Source: Actinomycetes bacterium
GTDB lineage: Bacteria; Actinomycetota; Actinomycetes; Propionibacteriales; Propionibacteriaceae
NCBI GenBank assembly: GCA_023387135.1
Contig: JAEWIK010000035.1
Location: 1 to 5,976, forward strand
Direction: 5' to 3'
Length of the DNA: 5,976 nucleotides
A program made the position numbers and the translations under genes. Positions 1 through 5,976 of this stretch are shown here, piece after piece (position 1 is the first letter of the stretch; every line of letters starts with the position of its first letter). The notes beneath the pieces are model-generated. The model saw only the letters and a program-made list of their open reading frames with translations. It was not told the origin of the DNA and ran no database searches.

Positions 1-851
1 CCGACAACGACACCAGGGCGGCGGCGATGATCGCGCAGCTCGCCGCCCACTTCGCGTCAGTGGGGCTCGAGACCGGGCTGAGCGCCGAGGTGGTGGCGGC
101 GGACGTCGCCGCCAGGACGCAGGTGCCCGTCGAGTACGTCTCGCTGCAGGAGCGCCACATCGCGCGGGCCTTCCAGGAGGCGCTCGCCGCCCTGCCGCTC
201 GCCGAGCGCGCGGCGGTGCTCGAGAAGGCGTACGGCTCGCCGTCGGGCGTGGACCTCGACAATGCCGTGGCGCTGCAGGGCGAGCTCCGCTCCCGGCTGC
301 TGAAGGCGGGCACCCCCGGCTTCGTCCCCGAGGTGCCGCTCAGCTTCGACGCCGCCTACTCCTACGTGCTGGACATGGGCGGCATCCCGACCTTCCCGAT
401 CCTCGCCGACGGCGCGAAGGCGCTGAGCCCGTTCGAGTACCCCGCCGAGTCCCTCGCGCAGGAGTTGCTGCGCCGCAAGGTGTACGCCGCCGAACTCATC
501 CCGATCCGCAACAAGAGCGCGCTGGTCGACGAGTACGTGGCGGCGCTGCGGGGCGCGGGCATCATCGTCATGGGCGGTACCGAGCACAACACCGCCGACC
601 GCATCCCCTACGACCCCGCCTGCGTGGACGGCCCGCTGTCGGACGCCGCCCGCGGCGCCTTCTGGGAGGCGACCTGCGTGGTGGCGGCCCATCAGCACCT
701 CGTCGCGCGCGGCGAACCCGGCTACGTGACGGCGACCGGCGACCTCGTCGGCCCGGATGCGGCGGCCCGCAGGCGCTCGCTTGCCGACCTGGGGGCGTCC
801 CTCATCCTCGACGCACACGAGGCCCACGACGAACAGAGCGAGGAAGCGTAA
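1..851 (+). CDS. PHP-domain-like metallohydrolase, C-terminal part (5' truncated)
   Basis: The reading frame is open from base 3 to the TAA at 849-851. The eight codons before the first ATG (27) have no stop and no ribosome-binding site, so the gene almost certainly starts upstream of the window. The best match I can make is the C-terminal half of a PHP-type hydrolase. GGIPTFPILADG (about 378-413) followed by ELIPIRN (about 493-513) resembles the PHP segment 'GG..vlaHP...iEv.n', and GGTEHNT (about 573-593) resembles the final 'GSDxH' metal motif, with His at 585-587. The His usual in the first of these is absent here (FPILADG). The N-terminal HxH motifs would lie outside the window. PHP proteins are typically phosphoesterases. 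Next to sugar-phosphate enzymes, action on a phosphorylated intermediate is plausible but inferred. The product is soluble, with no membrane segment. It is coupled to the next gene by a TAATG overlap. A different metal-dependent TIM-barrel hydrolase remains possible. Confidence 0.6.
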   Translation, partial: DNDTRAAAMIAQLAAHFASVGLETGLSAEVVAADVAARTQVPVEYVSLQERHIARAFQEALAALPLAERAAVLEKAYGSPSGVDLDNAVALQGELRSRLLKAGTPGFVPEVPLSFDAAYSYVLDMGGIPTFPILADGAKALSPFEYPAESLAQELLRRKVYAAELIPIRNKSALVDEYVAALRGAGIIVMGGTEHNTADRIPYDPACVDGPLSDAARGAFWEATCVVAAHQHLVARGEPGYVTATGDLVGPDAAARRRSLADLGASLILDAHEAHDEQSEEA

Positions 852-2827
852 TGGTCGATCTCACAGAGGAACTCATCGCCGTCGCGAACGCGTTCGGCGC
901 GGACCCCGAGTTCTCCCGGGCGGGCGGCGGCAACGCCAGCGTGAAGCGGGACGGCCTGCTCTTCATCAAGCCGAGCGGCGTCCCGCTGGCGACCCTCACC
1001 GCCGCGGACCTCGTGCCGCTCAAGCTCGACGTGCTGCTCGACGCGCTCGACTCCGACGAGCCGGTGGAGGGCGATCCCGTCCGTGCCGCTGCCGCCAGGG
1101 CGCAGGTCGGCAATCTCGCGCGCAGGCCGAGCGTCGAGATCCTCTTCCACGCGCTGATCCCCGACGCGCTGGTGCTGCACTGCCACCCGCTGGTCGGCAA
1201 CGCGCTGACCTGCAACGAGGACGCCGAGGCGCTCGCGGCGTCCCTGCTCGGCGACGAGGCGGTCGTGGTTCCCTACATCGATCCCGGGGTCCCGCTCGCC
1301 CGCGGCGTCCGGGACGCACGTCGCGCCTACACCGAGCGCACCGGACGGCCCGCTCCCGGCATCACGTTCCTGCGCAACCACGGCATCATCGCGTCCGGCG
1401 ACTCCCAGGCCGAGGTGGCCGACCGCGTCCGCCGGCTGACCGACGCCATCCAGGCGGCCATCGACGCGACCCCGCTGCCGCAGGCGCCGGTCGTCGACGA
1501 GTCCGAACTGACCCGCGTGCGCAACTCGATCGCCCCGACCCTGCGTGGCCTGCTGGGCGGCGAGGACCGCCTGGCGGTCGTCACCTCCGACGCCGGCGAG
1601 CTCGTCAGGTCTGTCACCACCACGCGTGCCGGCGACGCCGTCCTCACCGGCGGGCCGCTGATCCCCGACCAGATCGTGTACGCGGGCTCGTTCCCGGCCG
1701 TCGTCGACCCGGGCGTCGACGACGATCCCGCCGCTGCGGTGACGGCGGCCGTCGAGGCCTACCGCGCCGCCCACGGCAAGAACCCCGTCATCGTGGTCGT
1801 GCCGGGCCTGGTCGCGTTCGGAGCCGGCGCGAGTCTGGCCGCGGCGCAGACCGCGCTCGCCACCTTCACCGACGCCCTGCGGGTCGCCCGCGACGCCGAG
1901 CGGATCGGCAGCGTCAGGGTGATGGACGCCGCCGAGCGCGGCTTCATCGAGAACTGGGAGGCCGAGGCGTATCGCAAGGCGATAGCGGCGGGCGCCTCCG
2001 GCGGAAGGCTCGACGGCAAGGTCGTCATGATCACCGGCGCCGCGCAGGGCTTCGGCCTCGGCATCGCCCGCGAGTTGATCACCCAGGGCGCGTCGCTGGT
2101 GCTGGCCGACCTCAACCTGGCCGGCGCCCAGGCCGCTGCCGACGAACTCTGCGCCGGCTACGGCGCCGGGCGGGCGGTGGCGGTGAAGGTGGACGTCTCC
2201 GACGAGCAGTCGGCCCTGGACGCCGTCGCCGAGGTGGTGGCAGTCTTCGGCGGTCTCGACGTCTTCGTGTCGAACGCGGGAGTGCTGCGCGCGGCCTCGG
2301 TCTTCACCCAGCCGGTCGCCGACTTCGACCTGGTGACCAAAGTGAACTACCGCGGCTACTTCCTCGGCGTCCGCGCGGTGGCGCCCGTCCTCGCCGCGCA
2401 GCACGCCGCCCGTCCGCAGGAGTGGTTCGACATCATCGAGATCAACTCCAAGTCGGGCCTGCAGGGGTCGAAGGCGAACTTCGCCTATGCCGGGTCGAAG
2501 TTCGGTGGCATCGGCCTCACCCAGTCCTTCGCCCTCGAACTGGTGACGTCAGGCATCAAGGTGAACGCGATCTGCCCGGGGAACTACCTCGACGGGCCGC
2601 TGTGGATGGACCCGGAGCGGGGCCTGTTCGTCCAGTACCTTCATGCAGGAAAGGTGCCGGGGGCCACGACGGTGGACGAGGTCCGCGCGCACTACGAGAA
2701 GCAGGTCCCCATGGGCCGCGGCTGCTTCCCGGCCGACCTGGCCAAGGCCATCTACTACATCGTCGAACAGGACTACGAGACCGGGCAGGCAGTGCCGGTG
2801 ACCGGCGGCCAGAACATGCTGAACTGA
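851..2827 (+). CDS. Bifunctional class II aldolase / SrlD-like short-chain dehydrogenase
   Basis: A 658-residue cytoplasmic fusion. Residues about 1-215 are a class II (zinc) aldolase. They carry the phosphate-binding loops GGGNASVK (25-32) and IKPSG (39-43), an acidic residue E96 in SVEILFH at the usual catalytic position, and the zinc ligands H110 and H112 (HCHP) and H177 (NHG). Residues about 390-658 are a classical SDR, with the NAD(P) motif TGAAQGFG (G396, G400, G402), SNAG (N475) and the catalytic triad S533, Y546, K550. INSKSG, GLTQS.ALEL, VPM.RGC and TGQ..PVTGGQ match E. coli sorbitol-6-phosphate 2-dehydrogenase from memory. The family (RhaEW/YuxG type) splits a ketose 1-phosphate to DHAP plus an aldehyde and oxidises a product. 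The SrlD-like SDR half suggests a hexitol-phosphate or related substrate instead, which is inference. The segment 215-390 links the two domains. The start is supported by AGGAAG at 841-846 and by overlap with the upstream stop. Confidence 0.88.
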   Translation: MVDLTEELIAVANAFGADPEFSRAGGGNASVKRDGLLFIKPSGVPLATLTAADLVPLKLDVLLDALDSDEPVEGDPVRAAAARAQVGNLARRPSVEILFHALIPDALVLHCHPLVGNALTCNEDAEALAASLLGDEAVVVPYIDPGVPLARGVRDARRAYTERTGRPAPGITFLRNHGIIASGDSQAEVADRVRRLTDAIQAAIDATPLPQAPVVDESELTRVRNSIAPTLRGLLGGEDRLAVVTSDAGELVRSVTTTRAGDAVLTGGPLIPDQIVYAGSFPAVVDPGVDDDPAAAVTAAVEAYRAAHGKNPVIVVVPGLVAFGAGASLAAAQTALATFTDALRVARDAERIGSVRVMDAAERGFIENWEAEAYRKAIAAGASGGRLDGKVVMITGAAQGFGLGIARELITQGASLVLADLNLAGAQAAADELCAGYGAGRAVAVKVDVSDEQSALDAVAEVVAVFGGLDVFVSNAGVLRAASVFTQPVADFDLVTKVNYRGYFLGVRAVAPVLAAQHAARPQEWFDIIEINSKSGLQGSKANFAYAGSKFGGIGLTQSFALELVTSGIKVNAICPGNYLDGPLWMDPERGLFVQYLHAGKVPGATTVDEVRAHYEKQVPMGRGCFPADLAKAIYYIVEQDYETGQAVPVTGGQNMLN

Positions 2828-2875
2828 GCCGCCCCCATCCACGTCTTCCAATCCGCCACTGACAAGGAGATTTTC

Positions 2876-4522
2876 GTGACCGAGCCGATTCCCGCCACCC
2901 AGCATGCGATCCAGTACGTCGGGGTGGACGAGTTCGTGCACAACCCGGCGAAGGCTGTCGACCCGATCGGGCCGACCCAGTTGCTGCTCCAGGTCGAGGC
3001 GTGCGGCATCTGCTTCTCCGACACCAAGCTGCTGCACGCTTTCGAGAACCACCCGCGGAAGTCCCCCGTGGTCTCGGGGCTCTCGGCCGACGAACTCGCC
3101 GAGGTCCCGAGCTACCACCCGAACCTCGAGCCGACGGTCCCCGGGCACGAGCCGGTGGTCCGTGTCGTGGCGGTCGGTGACGAGGTCAAGCACTTCGCGG
3201 TGGGGGAGCGGCTGTTGGTGCAGGCTGACTGGCGGCACCTGCCCACAGCCGCTTCCAACGGCGCCTTCGGGTACAACTTCGAGGGCGCGCTGCAGGAGTA
3301 CGTCGTGGTGGACGAGCGGATAGTCGTCCACGACGGCGAGGAGTTCATGCTGCGCGTCTCCGACGTCCCGACGGCCGCCCAGGTGGCGCTCGTCGAACCG
3401 TGGTCGACGGTGGAGGGTTCCTACTCGCGCACCGAGCGCAGCACGCTGAAGCCGGGTGGCAGGCTGCTCGTCGTCGCCGACCCAGGGGTCGTCCCGACGG
3501 GCCTGGACGAGCTGCTCGCCGCGGCCCGGCCCGCGATCATCACCGTCGTCGGAGCCGAGCCGCACCTGGTCGACGAGTCAGCCGAGGCCGCCGGCCTCGA
3601 CGCCGTCGAGCCGGGTCTGGACGACATCGTCTACTACGGCGCCGACGCGGCCACGATCGAGAGGCTCAGCGCCCTGCTGGGCACCCGCAGCGTGCTGTGC
3701 GTGGTGCTGGGCGGTGCGTCGATCGACAGGCGGGTGCAGCTCGACGTCGGCCGCGTCCACTACGACTTCGTGCGGTACCTAGGAACTGTCGGGACGGAGC
3801 CCGCGCGCGCCTACGCGGCGGTCCCCGAGCACGGCGAGATCAGGGCCGGCGACAAGGTGGCGATCATCGGCGCGGCCGGCCCCATGGGCCTGATGCACAC
3901 GGTGAGGACAGTCTCCCTCGGCCTGCCGGGGGTGGTGGTGGACGCCGCCGACGTCAACGACGAGCGCCTCGCCCACCTCGCGGACGTGGTGAACCCGACC
4001 GCCACCGAGCGTGGAGTGCCGCTGCGGGTCATCAACTCGGTGTCCTCGCCGCTGGAGCCCGGCTACACCTACCTGACCTGTCTGGTGCCGGTGCCGGCGC
4101 TGCTGTCGCAGGCGGTCGACCTGGCGGGCGAGGGCGCGATAGTGAACGCTTTCGCCGGGTTCCCGGCAGGGACGCTGGCAGAGCTCGACCTGCAGGGCAT
4201 CATCGAACGGGGGGTGTTCCTCCTCGGGACGTCGGGTTCGGAGATGAGCGACATGCGGAGCCTGCTCGACAAGCTGGAGACCGGTGCGCTCGACACGTCG
4301 ATCTCGCTCGACGCCGTCACAGGCATGGCCGGCTTCGCCGACGCGATCCAGTCGGTCATCGACAGGACGTCGGGCGGCAAGATCATGGTCTACCCGGGTC
4401 TCCACGACCTCGGCCTGACCAGGCTGGAGCAGCTGGGCGAGAAGCTGCCCGAGGTCGCCGTGGCGATGACCGACGGACGGTGGACGCCAGCCGCGGAGGC
4501 CGCCCTGCGCGCCGCCAACTGA
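2876..4522 (+). CDS. Zinc-dependent medium-chain dehydrogenase, L-sorbose-1-phosphate reductase (SorE/YggP)-like, with extra Rossmann-like segment
   Basis: A 548-residue protein with a GTG start preceded by AAGGAGA (2864-2870). The N-terminal GroES-like domain has catalytic-zinc ligands C43 (ACGICFSD), H91-E92 (GHE) and probably E174 (EPW, the place of EPL in sorbitol dehydrogenases). The four-cysteine structural zinc lobe is absent. The nucleotide-binding glycine motif is GAAGPMG (332-338), followed by VVVDAADVNDERL. C-terminal FAGFPAG, LGTSG (450-454) and GGKIMVYPG resemble YggP/SorE, which reduces L-sorbose 1-phosphate to glucitol 6-phosphate. That reaction would feed the SrlD-like domain upstream. 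The protein is about 120-130 residues longer than SorE or YggP. The extra part lies between E174 and G332 and looks like a degenerate second Rossmann unit (LKPGGRLLVVADPG at 191-204, VHYDFVRYLGTVG at 294-306). It lies 48 bases after the aldolase gene with no visible promoter between, so it is probably in the same operon. The substrate is unproven. Confidence 0.85.
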   Translation: MTEPIPATQHAIQYVGVDEFVHNPAKAVDPIGPTQLLLQVEACGICFSDTKLLHAFENHPRKSPVVSGLSADELAEVPSYHPNLEPTVPGHEPVVRVVAVGDEVKHFAVGERLLVQADWRHLPTAASNGAFGYNFEGALQEYVVVDERIVVHDGEEFMLRVSDVPTAAQVALVEPWSTVEGSYSRTERSTLKPGGRLLVVADPGVVPTGLDELLAAARPAIITVVGAEPHLVDESAEAAGLDAVEPGLDDIVYYGADAATIERLSALLGTRSVLCVVLGGASIDRRVQLDVGRVHYDFVRYLGTVGTEPARAYAAVPEHGEIRAGDKVAIIGAAGPMGLMHTVRTVSLGLPGVVVDAADVNDERLAHLADVVNPTATERGVPLRVINSVSSPLEPGYTYLTCLVPVPALLSQAVDLAGEGAIVNAFAGFPAGTLAELDLQGIIERGVFLLGTSGSEMSDMRSLLDKLETGALDTSISLDAVTGMAGFADAIQSVIDRTSGGKIMVYPGLHDLGLTRLEQLGEKLPEVAVAMTDGRWTPAAEAALRAAN

Positions 4523-4532
4523 GTTCCCGCAG

Positions 4533-4566
4533 AGCCACCCCGGCCGGGCTCCCGGTGGGGGTGGCT
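4533..4566 (+). terminator. Probable intrinsic terminator of the upstream operon
   Basis: The arms AGCCACCCC (4533-4541) and GGGGTGGCT (4558-4566) pair perfectly over 9 bp. The loop can form an inner CCGG/CCGG helix (4544-4547 with 4552-4555). Only three Ts follow (TTTGTG), so the U tract is weak, as is common in high-GC actinobacteria. It begins 10 bases after the dehydrogenase stop codon and lies before the regulator's promoter, so it would separate the two transcription units. Confidence 0.75.
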
Positions 4567-4584
4567 TTGTGCTGTTCAGTACTG

Positions 4585-4639
4585 CGTTTGCCTTCAAATC
4601 GCTTGCGATCCCTTTCGCTTTTGCCTAGAATCGAAAGCG
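4585..4639 (+). promoter_or_regulatory. Candidate DeoR-type operator: four CGCTTxxG-like units at 15-16 base spacing
   Basis: Four related octamers start at 4585 (CGTTTGCC), 4600 (CGCTTGCG), 4616 (CGCTTTTG) and 4632 (CGAAAGCG, which is CGCTTTCG on the minus strand). The second sits in the palindrome ATCGC-TT-GCGAT (4598-4609), which covers the -35 box. The third and fourth form an imperfect 24-base inverted repeat centred on the -10 box. TTTGCCT..AATCG also recurs as a direct repeat (4587-4601 and 4620-4633), offset by 33 bases. DeoR-family repressors typically bind several short repeats around their own promoter, so autoregulation by the adjacent gene is the natural reading. This assignment is inferred from pattern and position only. 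Confidence 0.55.
4603..4631 (+). promoter_or_regulatory. Sigma-70-type promoter for the regulator-E2 unit
   Basis: TTGCGA (4603-4608) as the -35 box and TAGAAT (4626-4631) as the -10 box are separated by exactly 17 bases. The local sequence is AT-richer than anything nearby. The predicted transcription start is near 4638, leaving a short leader of about 15-18 bases before the regulator's start codon. Both boxes overlap the candidate operator units, consistent with repression. Confidence 0.7.
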
Positions 4640-4643
4640 TCTG

Positions 4644-4648
4644 AAAGG
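4644..4648 (+). promoter_or_regulatory. Ribosome-binding site deciding the regulator start
   Basis: AAAGG lies 4 bases before the ATG at 4653 and 7 bases before the in-frame ATG at 4656. The second spacing is more usual, so the shorter protein (251 residues, starting MAAERTER) is likely the true product. Confidence 0.55.
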
Positions 4649-4652
4649 TCCC

Positions 4653-5411
4653 ATGATGGCAGCCGAACGCACCGAGCGCGAGAACTACATCCTTGAGCTG
4701 CTTGCCAAGGACGGTTCGCTGTCGGTCGCCGCGTTGTCGAAGGACCTCGGCGTCTCCGAGGTGACGATCAGGGCGAGCCTGAAGGCTCTCGAAGAGCGCG
4801 GGCTGCTCGAGCGCACCTGGGGCGGGGCGAGGGCGGGCTCCTATCTCGACGTCCTCGAACGCACCCGCGTCCAGGAGCCGGAGAAGGACAGGATCGCCCA
4901 GGCCGCGGCCGCCCTCATCCGCGACGACGACAGGGTGATGATCGAGGCCGGCACCACCACCGCGCAGATAGTGAGGCACCTCGCGGGGCGCACCGGCGTG
5001 CAGATAGTGACCAACTCGACGCTCGTCCTCTCCTACGCCCGGTTGAACCCCGGCATCGACGTGATCCTCACGGGCGGCCAGTTCCACCGCGACAGCGAGT
5101 CGATGGTGGGTTCGGTGGCGCTCGCGGCGATCCGCCGTTTCAACGCGCGGCTGGCCTTCGTCGGCACCGACGGCTTCACCTCGGACCGCGGCATGACCAC
5201 CCAGTTCGCCGAGGGCGCCGAGATCATCGAGGCCATGCGCGAGCGCTCCGAGGAGACCTGGCTGCTCGCCGACTCGTCGAAATACGGCCGGGCGGGCTTC
5301 GTCAGCGTCCTCGGCATCTCTGATCTTTCCGGGGTGATCACCGATGACGCCATCGGTGACGGCTCCCTGGAAGTACTGCGACAGATCGCGCCGGTCGTGC
5401 GCGTCGTCTGA
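4653..5411 (+). CDS. DeoR-family transcriptional regulator of sugar-phosphate metabolism
   Basis: A 252-residue protein (251 if ATG 4656 is used), the usual DeoR-family length. The N-terminal winged helix-turn-helix spans about residues 6-58, with recognition helix VSEVTIRASLKALEERG and the family wing motif R.WGGA (54-59). The family consensus 'TIRRDL..LE' reads TIRASLKALE here, so the usual RD pair is replaced by AS. The C-terminal sensor domain (about 75-235) shows the phosphosugar-binding hallmarks EAGTTT (98-103), VTNS, TGG, VGTDG and LADSSK (205-210). It probably represses this unit, and perhaps the upstream operon, until a phosphorylated intermediate binds. Repeats around its own promoter at 4585-4639 support autoregulation. 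It is divided from the upstream genes by a terminator and followed 11 bases later by the E2 gene. The effector is not identifiable. Confidence 0.92.
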   Translation: MMAAERTERENYILELLAKDGSLSVAALSKDLGVSEVTIRASLKALEERGLLERTWGGARAGSYLDVLERTRVQEPEKDRIAQAAAALIRDDDRVMIEAGTTTAQIVRHLAGRTGVQIVTNSTLVLSYARLNPGIDVILTGGQFHRDSESMVGSVALAAIRRFNARLAFVGTDGFTSDRGMTTQFAEGAEIIEAMRERSEETWLLADSSKYGRAGFVSVLGISDLSGVITDDAIGDGSLEVLRQIAPVVRVV

Positions 5412-5421
5412 AAGGAATGGA

Positions 5422-5976
5422 ATGGCCCAGATTGTCGTGATGCCCGCCTTGGGCAACACGGTCGAGTCGTGCCTGATCACCAGTTGGCTGGTCAAGGTCG
5501 GCGACACTGTCGACGCGAACACCCTGCTGTGCGAGATCGAGACCGACAAGTCGGCGATGGAGGTCCCGGCGGGTGCCGCCGGTACCGTGCTGGCCCTGCT
5601 CGCCGAAGAGGGCGACGAGGTGCCGGTGAAGCAGCCCATCGTCGTGCTCGGCGAGCCGGGTGAGGCGTTGCCGGACGACCTCGGCACAGCACCGGCGACC
5701 GCCGAACCGTCCGAGCAGGGCCCCGAGCCCGTCGAGCCCGCCGCGACCACGGGCACGGAGCAGGGGCAGGCGACTGTCCCGGCTCCCGTCGCCACGGGCT
5801 CGACGGGCGCGGCGGCGGTCTCTCCTCGCGCCCGCGGTCTCGCCGCGTCCCAGGGCATCGCCGCCGGCAGGCTCGAGGGCAGTGGGCCGCACGGCCGGGT
5901 GATAGCACGCGATGTCGAGGCGGCCGCCGCGGCGGGCCCCGGCCTCACGACCGGCGCTCGTGCCGAAGCCGAGGGC
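5422..5976 (+). CDS. Dihydrolipoyl acyltransferase (E2) of a 2-oxoacid dehydrogenase-type complex, N-terminal part (3' truncated)
   Basis: The frame is open from ATG 5422 through the end of the window (185 codons). It is preceded by AAAGGA (5411-5416), which overlaps the regulator's TGA. Residues 1-78 form a biotinyl/lipoyl domain: MPALGNTVES (7-16), then WLVKVGDTV, then the lipoylation motif ETDKSAMEV, with K43 as the predicted lipoyl-lysine. An Ala/Pro/Glu/Thr-rich flexible linker (about 83-132) follows. Then comes a peripheral subunit-binding domain, SPRARGLAASQGI to GPHGRVIARDV (134-165), which docks E1 or E3. The acyltransferase catalytic domain would lie beyond the window. E2 accepts an acyl group from E1 and passes it to CoA. 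Which oxoacid this complex uses is unknown. E1 would be expected downstream, since none is upstream in the window. Co-transcription with a sugar-sensing DeoR regulator is unusual for a housekeeping pyruvate dehydrogenase and suggests a pathway-specific complex. Confidence 0.9.
   Translation, partial: MAQIVVMPALGNTVESCLITSWLVKVGDTVDANTLLCEIETDKSAMEVPAGAAGTVLALLAEEGDEVPVKQPIVVLGEPGEALPDDLGTAPATAEPSEQGPEPVEPAATTGTEQGQATVPAPVATGSTGAAAVSPRARGLAASQGIAAGRLEGSGPHGRVIARDVEAAAAAGPGLTTGARAEAEG

Noticed and set aside
27..29. ATG as the true start of the first gene
   Set aside because: There is no ribosome-binding site before it, the frame stays open to the window edge, and the protein would lack the N-terminal half of its fold.
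722..2404. Long open frame on the minus strand (560 codons) opposite the aldolase-dehydrogenase gene
   Set aside because: The translation is a low-complexity Arg/Gly/Asp/Val-rich sequence with no recognisable motif. It is the expected antisense shadow of a GC-rich gene whose plus-strand product has full catalytic motifs.
757..2862. Plus-strand open frame of 701 codons overlapping the aldolase-dehydrogenase gene
   Set aside because: The product is Arg/Pro/Gly-rich with no domain, runs across the ends of two real genes and is a frame shadow.
2828..2875. Possible separate promoter in the 48-base gap before the dehydrogenase gene
   Set aside because: Apart from the ribosome-binding site there is no paired -35/-10 sequence and no hairpin, so read-through from the aldolase gene is the simpler view.
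5417..5419. ATG as an alternative E2 start
   Set aside because: It is out of frame with the lipoyl domain and sits on the ribosome-binding site. ATG 5422 gives the expected lipoyl-domain N-terminus.
4383..5948. Minus-strand open frame of 521 codons opposite the regulator and E2 genes
   Set aside because: It crosses the terminator and promoter region and opposes two genes with clear family motifs. Its translation shows no domain.
1..5976. Mobile element, CRISPR, tRNA or rRNA signals
   Set aside because: No terminal inverted repeats, transposase motifs, repeat-spacer pattern or cloverleaf sequence were seen. The genes are tightly packed and uniform in composition.

Overview
The window is high-GC DNA (about 70% G+C by eye) with strong G/C preference at third codon positions, occasional AGG arginine codons and a GTG start. 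This fits an actinobacterium, possibly of the Propionibacteriaceae type, although the sequence alone does not fix the family. All five genes lie on the plus strand. There is no RNA gene, CRISPR array, insertion sequence or other mobile element.

Layout: (1) 1-851 is the 3' part of a gene for a PHP-domain-like metallohydrolase. (2) 851-2827, overlapping it by one base (TAATG), encodes a two-domain protein: a class II (zinc) sugar-phosphate aldolase fused to a short-chain dehydrogenase whose C-terminal half reads like sorbitol-6-phosphate 2-dehydrogenase (SrlD). (3) 2876-4522 encodes an oversized medium-chain dehydrogenase of the L-sorbose-1-phosphate reductase (SorE/YggP) type, apparently with two tandem Rossmann-like segments. 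A GC-rich hairpin at 4533-4566 follows and probably ends this transcript. (4) A good sigma-70-type promoter (4603-4631), embedded in a regular array of short repeats (4585-4639), leads into a DeoR-family regulator (4653 or 4656 to 5411). (5) Eleven bases after that stop, and cut by the window edge, a dihydrolipoyl acyltransferase (E2) gene begins at 5422.

Taken together this looks like a catabolic locus for a phosphorylated ketose or polyol. A SorE-type reductase and an SrlD-type dehydrogenase would interconvert ketose-phosphate, hexitol-phosphate and fructose-6-phosphate-like compounds. The aldolase would split a sugar phosphate, the PHP protein may be a phosphoesterase, and a DeoR protein would sense a phosphorylated intermediate. 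The unexpected element is the E2 gene placed directly behind the sugar regulator, which suggests that a dedicated 2-oxoacid (or related) dehydrogenase complex is part of the same programme. Substrates cannot be fixed from the sequence. The points most worth checking are the duplicated Rossmann segment in the dehydrogenase, the aldolase-SrlD fusion, the sugar-regulated E2 and the four-unit operator array.
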